From the NCBI RefSeq assembly GCF_022179285.1, contig NZ_BPQO01000040.1, positions 1-46,902 of the forward strand: DNA of 46,902 bases, read 5' to 3'. The notes under the pieces are model-generated. The model ran no database searches. It was not told where the DNA came from and saw nothing but the letters and a program-made list of their open reading frames with translations. Position numbers and translations under genes: made by a program. Position 1 is the stretch's first letter. Each line of letters begins with the position of its first letter. This document shows positions 34,458-42,705 of the stretch, piece after piece. Source of the stretch: Methylobacterium hispanicum. Lineage in GTDB: Bacteria; Pseudomonadota; Alphaproteobacteria; Rhizobiales; Beijerinckiaceae.

Positions 34458-36767
34458 TCAGGCGCCGCCGGTCACGGCTTCCGGCACCGCGGGGGTGACG
34501 CGCACCGGGATCGCCTTGGCGGCCGGGGTCTTGGCCTGCTCGTCGTGGTGCCAGAGCGGGATCAGCACGTTCATCTCCGGGTAGTAGCCGCCGCAATTGC
34601 CCTCGGGGATGTCGTAGCGGACCACGCGCAGGCCCCGCACGACGCGGGCGACGTCGTCGTCGGCGTCGGTGGACACATCGACCGTCTCGCCGTCCGCGAG
34701 CCCCAGGCGGGCAAGGTCGTTCTCGTTCATGAACAGGATTTGGCGCGTGCCCTTCACCCCGCGGAAGCGGTCGTCGTAGCCGTAGACCGTGGTGTTGAAC
34801 TGGTCGTTCGAGCGGAGCGTGATCAGGTCGATCACCGAGCGGTCGGAGCGCGGCATGTCGGGGTCGGCCTCGAGGCCCGGCGGCACGATGAAGTTGGCCT
34901 TGCCGGTCTTCGTCTCCCACTTGCGGTCGCGCGCGGCGAGCGGCTTGTAGAAGCCGCCGGGCTCGAACATCCGCTTGTTGAAGTCCCGGAACGTGTCCGG
35001 ATAGGTCGCCTCGATGCTGTCGCGGATCGTCGAATAATCGGCCACCCAGCCGTCCCAATCGACCTTGGGGTTGGGCGCGAGCGTCGCCTTGGCGATCTCG
35101 GCGACGATCCAGGGCTCGGAGCGGACATGCTCGCTCACCGGCTCGGACACGCCGCGCGAGCCGTGGAAGGCCGAGCAGGAATCCTCCATCGAGACCGCCT
35201 GCGGCCCGCTCGCCTGCCGGTCCACCTCGATCCGGCCGAGGCAGGGCAGGATGTAGGCGATCTCGCCGCGCACCAGATGCGCCCGGTTGAGCTTGGTCGA
35301 GACCTGCACGGAGAGGCGCAAGCCCCGCCACGCCTCCTCCATCCGGGCGGTGTCGGGCACCGCGCGCACGAAGTTGCCCCCGAGCCCGATGAAGGCCCGC
35401 ACGCTCCCGTCGAGCACGCCCTCGCAGACCTCGACGGTGTTGAGGCCCTTCTCGCGCGGCGGCTCGAAGCCGTACTGCTCGGCGAGCCGGTCGAGCGGCA
35501 CCAGTTCCGGCTTCTCCGAGATGCCGACCGTGCGCTGGCCCTGCACGTTCGAGTGCCCGCGCACCGGGCAGATGCCGGCGCCGGGCCGGCCGATATTGCC
35601 GCGCAGGAGCAAGAGGTTGACCAGCATCTGCACCGTCTCGGTGCCCCGGCGGTGCTGGGTCAGGCCCATGCCGTAGATGCCGATGGTGCTGCGCGCCCGC
35701 ATGTAGACGCTGGCCGCCGCCTCCAGCGCCTCGCGCTTCAGGCCCGATCGGCTCTCCAGGTCCGCCCAGTCCTGGCCGTCGCAGAAGCGTACGAAGTCGG
35801 CCAGCCCGTGGGTGTGCTCCTCGACGAAGGCGACGTCGATGATGCGGGGCCGGCCGGCATCCAGGGCGTCGCGGTCGGCGGCGAGGATCGCCTTGCACAT
35901 TCCGGTCAGCGCCGCGAGGTCGCCGCCCGCCTTGACCTGATGGTACTGGGTCGAGATCTGCGTGGAGCTGTTGGTCAGCATCTCCAGCGGCGCCTGCGGG
36001 TTGGTGAACCGCTCGAGACCCCGCTCGCGCAGGGGGTTGAAGGTGATGATCGGCACGCCCCGGCGGCGGGCCTCCTGCAGCGGATGCAGCATCCGGGGGG
36101 AATTGGAGCCGACGTTCTGGCCGAAGAACAGGATCAGGTCCGTCGACTCGAAATCCTCCAGCCGCGTGGTGCCGACCGGCACGCCGATCGATTGCGGTAG
36201 CGCCACGGAGGTCGATTCGTGGCACATGTTCGAGGAGTCGGGCAGGTTGTTGTTGCCGTACATCCGCGCCAGCAGCGCGTACAGGTAGCTCGTCTCGAGC
36301 GAGGCGCGACCCGAGGCGTAGAAGACCACCGACTTCGGATCGAGACCCTTCAGTTCGCGGCCGATCTCCGCGAACGCCTCGCTCCAGGCGACCGGCACGT
36401 AGCGGTCGCTCTGGTGATCGTAGCGCATCGGATGGGTGAGCCGGCCCTGCTCCTCCAGGTCGTAGTCCGGCCAGGAGAGGAGTTCGGTGACGCTGTGCCG
36501 GGCGAAGAAGTCGGGGGTCGTGCGCCGCCTCGTCTGCTCCCAGGCGGTGGCCTTGGCGCCGTTCTCGCAATACTCGAAGGCCAAGGGCTTGGCGGGCTTC
36601 GCCCAGGCGCACGAGACGCACATGAAGCCGTCGGGCTTGTTCTGTTTCATCAGCATCGCGGCGCCCGACGCCGGGATCTGCTCCCGGGTCAGGATCTCGG
36701 CCAGGGACTTGGCCGAGCCCCAGCCGCCCGCCGGGCCCTCGTAGGCTTCGATCTTCTGGTCGGTCAT
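34458..36767 (-). CDS. FdhF/YdeP-family molybdopterin oxidoreductase
   Basis: Probably cytoplasmic molybdenum (bis-MGD) oxidoreductase of 769 residues, starting MTDQKIEAYEGPAGG after AAGGGA. CVSCAW (about residues 52-57) supplies cysteines but lacks the full four-cysteine 4Fe-4S set at the N-terminus. NMCHESTSVALPQSIG contains the likely Mo-binding cysteine in the position of selenocysteine or cysteine of formate dehydrogenases. DLILFFGQNVGSNSPR, GRPGAGICPVRGHSNVQGQR and the C-terminal molybdopterin-binding region follow. In M. extorquens a protein of this type (Fdh4A) contributes to formate oxidation, as I recall. No partner gene is next to it, so the electron acceptor is unknown. Confidence 0.88.
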   Translation of the reverse strand: MTDQKIEAYEGPAGGWGSAKSLAEILTREQIPASGAAMLMKQNKPDGFMCVSCAWAKPAKPLAFEYCENGAKATAWEQTRRRTTPDFFARHSVTELLSWPDYDLEEQGRLTHPMRYDHQSDRYVPVAWSEAFAEIGRELKGLDPKSVVFYASGRASLETSYLYALLARMYGNNNLPDSSNMCHESTSVALPQSIGVPVGTTRLEDFESTDLILFFGQNVGSNSPRMLHPLQEARRRGVPIITFNPLRERGLERFTNPQAPLEMLTNSSTQISTQYHQVKAGGDLAALTGMCKAILAADRDALDAGRPRIIDVAFVEEHTHGLADFVRFCDGQDWADLESRSGLKREALEAAASVYMRARSTIGIYGMGLTQHRRGTETVQMLVNLLLLRGNIGRPGAGICPVRGHSNVQGQRTVGISEKPELVPLDRLAEQYGFEPPREKGLNTVEVCEGVLDGSVRAFIGLGGNFVRAVPDTARMEEAWRGLRLSVQVSTKLNRAHLVRGEIAYILPCLGRIEVDRQASGPQAVSMEDSCSAFHGSRGVSEPVSEHVRSEPWIVAEIAKATLAPNPKVDWDGWVADYSTIRDSIEATYPDTFRDFNKRMFEPGGFYKPLAARDRKWETKTGKANFIVPPGLEADPDMPRSDRSVIDLITLRSNDQFNTTVYGYDDRFRGVKGTRQILFMNENDLARLGLADGETVDVSTDADDDVARVVRGLRVVRYDIPEGNCGGYYPEMNVLIPLWHHDEQAKTPAAKAIPVRVTPAVPEAVTGGA

Positions 36768-36935
36768 CGCGCACGCATCCCTTCGCCCGGTCCGGCAACG
36801 CGGCGGGCCGGCTTTGGGAGGCAACGCGCTCGGCGCGCGGAGGATCACAGTCCGCGGTGTCGCGCCGAGGCTCTGGCCTCCGGCGTCGGGATGGGGGAGG
36901 ATGACCTGCCGATACCCGGCACGGGGAGTGGAATC

Positions 36936-37109
36936 ATGGCGAGCGTCGATGTCGAGATGGTGAAATGCGCCTGCCCGGACTGCGTCTGCGTGGTCCCGGT
37001 GGCGAAGGCGGTCGAGCGGGACGGCAAGGCCTTCTGCTGCGACGAGTGCGCCGCGGGGCACCCGGACCATGCCGGCTGCGACCATGCCGGCTGCACCTGC
37101 CACGGGTGA
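36936..37109 (+). CDS. prokaryotic metallothionein
   Basis: Small cytoplasmic metal-binding protein of 57 residues. Cysteines lie in KCACPDCVCVV at the N-terminus, FCCDEC in the middle and GCDHAGCTCHG at the end, with histidines contributing, as in BmtA/SmtA-type metallothioneins. The ATG at 36936 follows GGGGAG. It is divergent from the FdhF-like gene (168-base gap) and close to the ZnuD-like receptor, consistent with zinc or copper buffering. No SmtB/ArsR-type operator was recognised upstream. Confidence 0.92.
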   Translation: MASVDVEMVKCACPDCVCVVPVAKAVERDGKAFCCDECAAGHPDHAGCDHAGCTCHG

Positions 37110-37188
37110 GCCTGTCGCCGCTCAACGGATGCCGGCTGCCTGGCCTCGACCGGACCGCCGCTTTCCCGGACGCCCGGAGCGTCAGCGG

Positions 37189-37298
37189 AGGGTGATCCGG
37201 GACCCAGCACACGATGTCGCGAAGCGTCCATCTGCTGCAAGGTTGCTGAAGATGGAGCCGCTTTGCGGCACTTGGCCGTCTGGATCCCGGATCACCTT
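37189..37298. repeat. 110-base long imperfect inverted repeat
   Basis: Outer arms 37189-37207 and 37280-37298 match at 17 of 19 positions. Between them TCCATCT and AGATGGA form a second stem, and the intervening parts are partly complementary. It could be a miniature mobile palindromic element or a structured RNA between metallothionein and the TonB receptor (convergent genes). The 278-base gap holds nothing else recognised. Confidence 0.55.
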
Positions 37299-37387
37299 CC
37301 ACTGCGTTCCAGGTGTCCGGGAAAAGGCCTGTGTTTCATCCGCGAGGGCCGGCGAGGCCGGACACAACCGTATCCCGATCAGCCCGC

Positions 37388-39529
37388 TCAGAACCGCGCC
37401 GTCAGGAACAGCCGCACGTTGCGCCCCGGCAGCAGGATCTCGTCCTTCTTGAACGAGGCCGCGTTGCGGATGTCGGCGTCGAGCAGGTTGCGGCCCTGGA
37501 GGCCGAGCGTGACCTCGCTCATCCCGTAGACCGCCGGGTCGAGCGGCTTGGTGTAGCTGAGCTCGGCCCGCAGGTCGTCGTAGCCCGGTGTCGGCGTCTC
37601 GTTGGGCGCGACCCGGTTCTGCGCGAAGGCGTGCAACAGGTTCACCCGGGCGAACCAGCCCTCCGCCCGCAGGTAGACGCCACCGCCGATCCGGTAGGGC
37701 GGGATGCGCGGCACGTTGGTGCCGTCGTCGAACTTTGCCCGCACGGAGTCGAACTGGCCCTCGATGCCGAAGAAGCCGTTGCCGACCGGGATGGCATCGT
37801 ACTGGCCGATGAGTTCCGCGCCGTAGAACGTCGCGTTCTGCTGCGAGTAGACGACCTGGCGCAACTCGTCGCCCGCGCCGCAGCTCGCGAAGTCGTCGTC
37901 GCAGAGGAGGCCGGTCAGGCGCTTGTAGATGAAGCCGGTGTAGCGCGTGTAGAAGCCCGTCGCCTCGAAGCGGAGCGGCCCCACCGCGTGGCGGATGCTG
38001 GCCTCGACCGTGCGGGCGCGCTCGAGCCGGAGCCGCGGGTCGCCGATCTCGAAGGTGGCGGTGGCGTCGTGCGGCCCCTGCGAGAACAGCTCGTAGCCGG
38101 TCGGCGCCCGCTCCACGTAGGAGCCGGTCACGCTGCCGACGAAGCCCAGCGGCAGATCCTGCAACAGGCCGAAGCTCGCGCTCTTCGGCGCGAAGCGGCG
38201 GGTGAGCGGATAGCGCAGCGGATCCTCGCCCTCGACCGGCAGGTAATCGGCCGGGAACTGCACGGCGGTGCTGCGCAGCCGGTCGCCCTCGATGCGCCCG
38301 GCGGCCTGGAGGCGGGTGCCCGGCACCACCTCCAACTCCTCGAACAGGTAGACGGCGTTCGCCCGCGAATCGGTGCGCGGCAGGAAGCTCTCGAGCTGCG
38401 TGTTGATCACCCGCCGGTCGGCCTGCACGCCGACGGCGCCCGTGAGCTTGCCGAGACTCGTGAAGACGGGCACGTGCTGCGCCTCGACTCGGACCTCCGC
38501 CTCGCGGTTCTTGAAGATCGCCTGCTGGCCCTCGCGCCCGTCCTCGCCGATGCCGATCTCGTCGTGGCGGTAGACGGAGTAGCCCGCCCAGTAGCGGATC
38601 ACCTCGAAGGGCCCGTCGAGCGGCCTGTACTCGCCGCGCGAGATCACCCGGTCCTGGTTCGGGGTCAGCCGCGTGCGCGCCTGCTCCGCCTCGCCGCCCG
38701 GGATCGCGTAGAGCGCGTTGTAATGGCTGAAGGCGACGCCCACGAAGCCGCGCTCGCCGATCGCCGAGATGCCGACCGAGCCGCCTTCCGACGCGTTGTA
38801 GGAGTTGCGCTGGATGCCGCCGGGGATGGCGTAGCTGTCGGCGGCCGTCTTGAAGCCGTCCGCGTGGACCGCGATGCCGTCCTTGCCCGCATCCACGGTC
38901 GCGGCGCCGAGGCGCCCGTTGTCGACGCTGGTGTAGCCGGTGGTGACTTGGCCGGTGACGCCGTTCGCCGGGATGAATGTCGGCACCCGGTTGTTCTCGG
39001 CCGAGACCACGCCGCCGATGGCGCCCGAGCCGTAACGGAGCGTCGCCGGCCCGCGGATCACCTCCAGCCGGTCGGCCACCAGCGGGTTCACCGGCACGGC
39101 GTGGTCCTCGCCGAGATCCGAGACGCCGCCGTTGACGATGCCGTTCTCCTGGATGCGCACCCGGGCGTTGTCGAGGCCGCGGATGATCGGGCGCGAGGCC
39201 GCTCCCGGCGCGTAGGTCGAGGCCGAGATGCCGGGCCGGTCGAACAGGGCGTCGCCGAGCGTGCGCGGCTGGTCGCGGGCGATCTGGTCGCGGGTCACCA
39301 CGGTGACCGGCGAGAACGTGTCGGTGACGACCGGCAGCAGGCCGATGCCGCCCACACTGCTCGCGGCGCTCGGCGGGGCTTGGACCGGGCGGACCGCCTG
39401 GACCGGGCTCGGCGAGGTGACGCTGATCTCGTCGAGGGTGACGGCCTGCTGCGCCCGCGCGCCCCCGGCGAACGGCAGGATCAGGCAGAGCGGGGCTGCG
39501 CCGACGACGAGACGGTGAGGGAGACGCAA
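37388..39529 (-). CDS. TonB-dependent outer-membrane receptor, ZnuD-like
   Basis: Outer-membrane receptor of about 713 residues. Starting at TTG 39529 gives a good signal peptide (MRLPHRLVVGAAPLCLILPFAGGARA); the frame is also open to TTG 39586 and no ATG is available, so the start is uncertain. The plug domain has RPIIRGLDNARVRIQENGIVNG and VADRLEVIRGPATLRYGSGAIGGVV, close to zinc receptor ZnuD. The barrel ends with aromatic NVRLFLTARF, and a cysteine loop (LLCDDDFASCG) occurs in it. A TonB box may be in VTLDEISV. The likely substrate is zinc or a metal complex, supported by the Zur-like box. Confidence 0.88.
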   Translation of the reverse strand: MRLPHRLVVGAAPLCLILPFAGGARAQQAVTLDEISVTSPSPVQAVRPVQAPPSAASSVGGIGLLPVVTDTFSPVTVVTRDQIARDQPRTLGDALFDRPGISASTYAPGAASRPIIRGLDNARVRIQENGIVNGGVSDLGEDHAVPVNPLVADRLEVIRGPATLRYGSGAIGGVVSAENNRVPTFIPANGVTGQVTTGYTSVDNGRLGAATVDAGKDGIAVHADGFKTAADSYAIPGGIQRNSYNASEGGSVGISAIGERGFVGVAFSHYNALYAIPGGEAEQARTRLTPNQDRVISRGEYRPLDGPFEVIRYWAGYSVYRHDEIGIGEDGREGQQAIFKNREAEVRVEAQHVPVFTSLGKLTGAVGVQADRRVINTQLESFLPRTDSRANAVYLFEELEVVPGTRLQAAGRIEGDRLRSTAVQFPADYLPVEGEDPLRYPLTRRFAPKSASFGLLQDLPLGFVGSVTGSYVERAPTGYELFSQGPHDATATFEIGDPRLRLERARTVEASIRHAVGPLRFEATGFYTRYTGFIYKRLTGLLCDDDFASCGAGDELRQVVYSQQNATFYGAELIGQYDAIPVGNGFFGIEGQFDSVRAKFDDGTNVPRIPPYRIGGGVYLRAEGWFARVNLLHAFAQNRVAPNETPTPGYDDLRAELSYTKPLDPAVYGMSEVTLGLQGRNLLDADIRNAASFKKDEILLPGRNVRLFLTARF

Positions 39530-39623
39530 GGGAGGATTCCAGCAACGTGACAGTATAACGCTGCATGTCCTGGCGAGCGACTGCAACCGGCGTCTCGGCG
39601 CGATCGCGCGATCCCGGGGATGC

Positions 39624-39636
39624 GTAACGTTATTAC
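39624..39636 (-). promoter_or_regulatory. Zur-like box upstream of the TonB receptor
   Basis: GTAACGTTATTAC, a GTAA-N5-TTAC dyad about 90 bases before the receptor start. Its GTAACGTTAT half is close to the alphaproteobacterial Zur pattern GTAATGTTAT as I recall it. It supports zinc-repressed expression of the ZnuD-like receptor. Confidence 0.45.
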
Positions 39637-39707
39637 AACACCGTTTTGTCCGGCGGCGATCGCTGAACGCGGGCCATCAAGGGCGGCGCCGAGGTCGCCC
39701 GGATTCC

Positions 39708-39733
39708 GGAACTTGGGCGCGAACGGCTCCGTA
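39708..39733 (+). promoter_or_regulatory. weak EcfG-like promoter candidate
   Basis: GGAAC, 17 bases, then CGTA, where the general-stress EcfG promoter of Methylobacterium is GGAAC-N16/17-CGTT. One base differs. It is 35 bases before the 28-residue peptide gene. Confidence 0.25.
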
Positions 39734-39767
39734 GACGGGGGAGGATACCGGACAGCAGGGCCGCGCC

Positions 39768-39854
39768 ATGCCGCAGATGTTCGATTGGATCTTCTTCGCG
39801 ATCGTACTCCCGGTCCCCGCCTTCCTGGTCTGGGACTGGTACCGGAACAGCTAG
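39768..39854 (+). CDS. 28-residue single-helix membrane peptide
   Basis: The ATG at 39768 opens a reading frame of 28 residues with a clear hydrophobic stretch (DWIFFAIVLPVPAFLVW, about residues 6-22) followed by a short basic tail (DWYRNS). It could be a small inner-membrane protein. There is no strong Shine-Dalgarno sequence directly upstream; a GGGGGAGGAT stretch lies too far away. A weak EcfG-like promoter precedes it. Many such short frames are spurious, so this is a candidate only. Confidence 0.35.
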   Translation: MPQMFDWIFFAIVLPVPAFLVWDWYRNS

Positions 39855-39887
39855 GACCCGGACGGGCCGGATCGGCAGTCCTGGATT

Positions 39888-39959
39888 CCAAAGGTCGAGA
39901 CCTTTGGCGGGTGCAGGGCAGAGCCCTGCATTTGGAACCGTCCCCCGGCTTCGCCGGGG
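39888..39959. repeat. three consecutive short hairpins
   Basis: CCAAAGGTC/GACCTTTGG (39888-39907), TGCAGGGC/GCCCTGCA (39912-39930) and CCCCGGC/GCCGGGG (39943-39959), all perfect stems of 7-9 bases with tiny loops. They lie between the 28-residue peptide and the 3' end of the marR gene and may end transcription from both sides. They also look like a composite of palindromic repeats. Confidence 0.6.
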
Positions 39960-39987
39960 CGGGGGGTCCAATAGCGGAGCCCGAACC

Positions 39988-40695
39988 TCAGAGCGCCCGC
40001 AGCGCGCTGCCGTTGAGGCCCGCGGCATCCGCCTCGTCGTCCTCGGCCTCGATCTCCGCGTCGGCCTCGGTCTCCTGGCCGGCGACGCCGGACGCGTCCG
40101 CGAGGTTGCGGGCGGCCTTGCGCAGCAGCTTGCGCAGGCGCCGCCGCTCCTTGCCGTCGAACCCGTCGAGGAGTTCCGCCTCGACCTCGTCCCAGATCCG
40201 CTCGATCGCCTCGGCCTTGGCGAGGCCGGTCTCCGTCAGGCGAACCCGCACGATGCGCCCGTCGCCGGCCTCGGCCCGGCGCTCCACGAAGCCGAGGGCG
40301 GCGAGCCGTGAGATCGTCTTCGAGGCGGTTGGCGGGCGCACCCGCAGGGTGGCGGCCAGATCCCCCATCGTCATGGTGCCGGCGGCCGCCAGCACCTGAA
40401 CCACCTGCTCCTGGCCGGCGAAGAGGTTGAGACTGGCCAGCCGGTCGCCGATGCGGCCGCGGTGGAGGCGCGCGGCCTGGACCAGAGCCCAGCCGACGCT
40501 CTTCTGCCCCGGCGGCCGCAGGCGCCGGGCCGCGGCCGCCCCGGTTTCCGCCCCGGCGCCGGATTTGCCGCGCTTGCCCTTGCGGGTCTCGCTCTTGCCG
40601 GTCTCGCCCTTGCCGGTCTCGCCTTTGCCGTTCACGGGGCCGCCCACCGTCGCATCGTCCGGCGGGGTCGCCGAACGTTCGTCCGCCGTCGACAT
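39988..40695 (-). CDS. MarR-family transcriptional regulator
   Basis: Regulator of 235 residues from the ATG at 40695, which has GAGGT 5 bases upstream. Residues about 70-185 are the MarR winged helix (TMTMGDLAATLRVRPPTASKTISRLAALGFVERRAEAGDGRIVRVRLTETG). Residues about 20-35 are a low-complexity segment, GKGETGKGETGKSETRKGK, coded by a 15-base tandem repeat. The C-terminus is acidic (EAEDDEADAAG). The low-complexity arms are unusual for MarR proteins. The target is unknown; the gene next to it is a receiver protein. Confidence 0.87.
   Translation of the reverse strand: MSTADERSATPPDDATVGGPVNGKGETGKGETGKSETRKGKRGKSGAGAETGAAAARRLRPPGQKSVGWALVQAARLHRGRIGDRLASLNLFAGQEQVVQVLAAAGTMTMGDLAATLRVRPPTASKTISRLAALGFVERRAEAGDGRIVRVRLTETGLAKAEAIERIWDEVEAELLDGFDGKERRRLRKLLRKAARNLADASGVAGQETEADAEIEAEDDEADAAGLNGSALRAL
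40563..40635. repeat. 15-base tandem repeat in the marR coding sequence
   Basis: About four imperfect 15-base units of the form CTTGCCGGTCTCGC(C), in frame, giving a Gly-Lys-Gly/Ser-Glu-Thr repeat. Such repeats can vary in copy number between strains without disrupting the frame. Confidence 0.6.
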
Positions 40696-40855
40696 CGTGC
40701 ACCTCGCTCGTCCGGCTTCCAAGCCGGTTTCCGCGCGCGTTCGTCCCGCCCGTGCGGAGCGAGCGGGTCGCGCAGGGCCAGCCTGTGGCGCGCCTGCGTG
40801 AAGCCACGATGACAATGGAGGCCGCGGAGCCCTCGGCCCGGCGGAAAACCCCGCC

Positions 40856-41254
40856 TCAGCAGGGCATCAGGCTCTTGAGACGGTCGAGGATCTCGTCGCC
40901 GCTGCAGGGGCGGGCGAGGAACTGCGCGCCCGGCGGCATCCGCTCGGGATCGGGCGCGGCGCGGCCCGAGACGATCAGGATCGGCAGCTTCGGCCGCGCC
41001 TCCGCGACGGAGTTCGCCAGCTCGAAGCCGTTGGTCTTGCCCGACAGCTCGACGTCGGTGACCAGCCCGCAGATGTCGGGCCGGGCCTGCAGGATGCTCA
41101 GCGCGCGCTCGGCCGATGCGCACTGCACGGTCTCGTATCCCCCGTCCTCCAGCACGTCGCCGAGGTCCATGATGGTGAGCGCCTCGTCCTCGACGAGGAG
41201 GATCACCGGCCGGTCGTCCTGAGAGATCGTCTGCCCACTCGACACGATGCGCAT
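40856..41254 (-). CDS. stand-alone CheY-like receiver protein
   Basis: Single-domain response regulator of 132 residues, with no output domain. Acidic pocket E22/D23, phospho-acceptor D67 (GLVTDVELSG) and S96 (LIVSGRAA) are present. The normally invariant lysine is arginine (R115 in FLARP), which may slow or alter phosphorylation. GTG at 41245 is another possible start, with better spacing from GGGAGG. No cognate kinase is nearby. It is divergent from nothing and lies upstream of the marR gene in the same direction. Confidence 0.87.
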   Translation of the reverse strand: MRIVSSGQTISQDDRPVILLVEDEALTIMDLGDVLEDGGYETVQCASAERALSILQARPDICGLVTDVELSGKTNGFELANSVAEARPKLPILIVSGRAAPDPERMPPGAQFLARPCSGDEILDRLKSLMPC

Positions 41255-41344
41255 CCTCCCGCGTTCCGTCCGGCCCCGCCCGAACGCCCGGACGCTGTGC
41301 CAACGGTCAAATCCGGTCCGGGTTGCAGCCCGTTCATGATCGAT

Positions 41345-42616
41345 TCAGGAAAGCCGGGCCGATCGCCCGGTCTCCGTCACGCTCTCGGCGAGCGTCGCCA
41401 GCAGGTGATCGAGATCCGCCGAACCGATGGTCAGGGCGGGGGTCAGGTAGGCGATGTCGCCGAAGGGCCGCACCCAGACGCCGCGGGCGGCGAGCCGCGC
41501 CTTGAGGGCGGCGAGATCCGGCGGGCTCGCGAACTGCACCGCGCCGATCGCCCCGAGCACCCGCACGTCGGCGACGCCCGGGACCCCGCGCAGGGGCTCC
41601 AGCCCGTCGCGCAGCCGGGCCGCGATCGCCCGCGCCTGGTCGAGGCGGGGTTCCCGCTCGAACAGGTCGAGGCTGGCATTGGCCGCCGCGCAGGCCAGCG
41701 GGTTCGCCATGAAGGTCGGCCCGTGCATCAGGGCGGCGGCCGGATCGTCCGACCAGAAGCCCTCGAAGATTTCGGTGGTGGCCACCGTCGCGGCGAGCGC
41801 CATCGTGCCGCCGGTGAGCGCCTTCGACAGGCAGAGGATGTCCGGCACGATGCCCGCCTGCTCGCAGGCGAACAGGGTGCCGGTGCGCCCGAAGCCGGTG
41901 AAGATCTCGTCGCAGATCAGCGGCAGCCCGTGGCGCCGGGCGAGCCGCGCCACCGTGGCCAGCACCTCCGGCCCGTGCATCACCATGCCGCCCGCGCCCT
42001 GCACCAGGGGCTCGACGATCACGGCCGCGAGCTCGTCCCGGTGGCGGCCGAGCGCCGCGTCGAGCGCCGCTTCCTGCTCGGCTGTCCGCGGCAGGTCGCG
42101 GAAGACCTGCGTCGGCAGGTAGGCGCCGAAGCGGCGGTGCATGCCCTCCTCGGGGTCGCAGACCGACATCGCCCCCATCGTGTCGCCGTGGTAGCCGCCC
42201 CGGAACGACAGCACGCGGGTCCGGCCCGCGACGCCCCGGTTGAGCCAGAGCTGGGCGGCCATCTTCAGCGCGACCTCGACGGCGACCGAGCCGGAATCGA
42301 CCAGGAAGACGTGGTCGAGGTTGCCCGGCAGCAGGGCGGAGAGCCGCGCGGCCAGCCGCTCGGCGGGCGCGTGGGTGAGGCCGCCGAACATCACGTGCGG
42401 CATCCGGGCGAGCTGGTCGGCGACGGCTTGCGCGATGTGCGGGTGGTTGTAGCCGTGCACCGCCGTCCACCACGAGGCGATGCCGTCCACGAGCTCGCGC
42501 CCGTCCGCCAGCACGATCCGGCTGCCGCGGGTCGCGACCGCCTCGAGCGGGGCGGCCGCGCTCTTCATCTGCGTGTAGGGGCGCCAGAGGTGGCGGCCGG
42601 CGGGCGTCGCATCCAT
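41345..42616 (-). CDS. bioA: adenosylmethionine-8-amino-7-oxononanoate aminotransferase
   Basis: PLP-dependent biotin-pathway enzyme of 423 residues: transfers an amino group from S-adenosylmethionine to 7-keto-8-aminopelargonate. The start ATG 42616 gives MDATPAGRHLWRPYTQM, the family beginning. Visible motifs are the PYTQMK substrate region, GYHGDTMGAMSV, DEIFTGFGRTG for PLP binding, and CLSKALTGG with the Schiff-base lysine. It is divergent from bioF with an 89-base gap, suggesting coordinated control. No bioB, bioD or birA is in the window. Confidence 0.95.
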   Translation of the reverse strand: MDATPAGRHLWRPYTQMKSAAAPLEAVATRGSRIVLADGRELVDGIASWWTAVHGYNHPHIAQAVADQLARMPHVMFGGLTHAPAERLAARLSALLPGNLDHVFLVDSGSVAVEVALKMAAQLWLNRGVAGRTRVLSFRGGYHGDTMGAMSVCDPEEGMHRRFGAYLPTQVFRDLPRTAEQEAALDAALGRHRDELAAVIVEPLVQGAGGMVMHGPEVLATVARLARRHGLPLICDEIFTGFGRTGTLFACEQAGIVPDILCLSKALTGGTMALAATVATTEIFEGFWSDDPAAALMHGPTFMANPLACAAANASLDLFEREPRLDQARAIAARLRDGLEPLRGVPGVADVRVLGAIGAVQFASPPDLAALKARLAARGVWVRPFGDIAYLTPALTIGSADLDHLLATLAESVTETGRSARLS

Positions 42617-42645
42617 CGGACCGGGATGGTGCCGGCGCCCGGCGC

Positions 42646-42675
42646 GGTCAAGGCCGCGCGCGGCCGCCCTTGACA
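42646..42675. promoter_or_regulatory. symmetrical bioA/bioF divergent -35 candidates
   Basis: GTCAAGG (42647-42653) and CCTTGAC (42668-42674) form a 7-base dyad around a GC palindrome. The outward-facing TTGAC on each strand fits a -35 element for bioA and bioF respectively. Each start codon lies about 30 bases from it and neither has a Shine-Dalgarno sequence, so leaderless transcripts are possible. No BioR box was recognised. Confidence 0.4.
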
Positions 42676-42705
42676 GGGCCGGCGCACCCGGCCCCATGAC
42701 GGCCC

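Noticed and set aside
32107..36798. 1563-codon frame spanning three minus-strand genes
   Set aside because: It is a +1/+2 shadow frame on the same strand as the transglycosylase, pentapeptide and FdhF-like genes, each of which has clear domains in its own frame.
39530..39767. Possible cobalamin riboswitch upstream of the TonB receptor
   Set aside because: No B12-box-like sequence or suitable leader length; a Zur-like dyad explains the region better.
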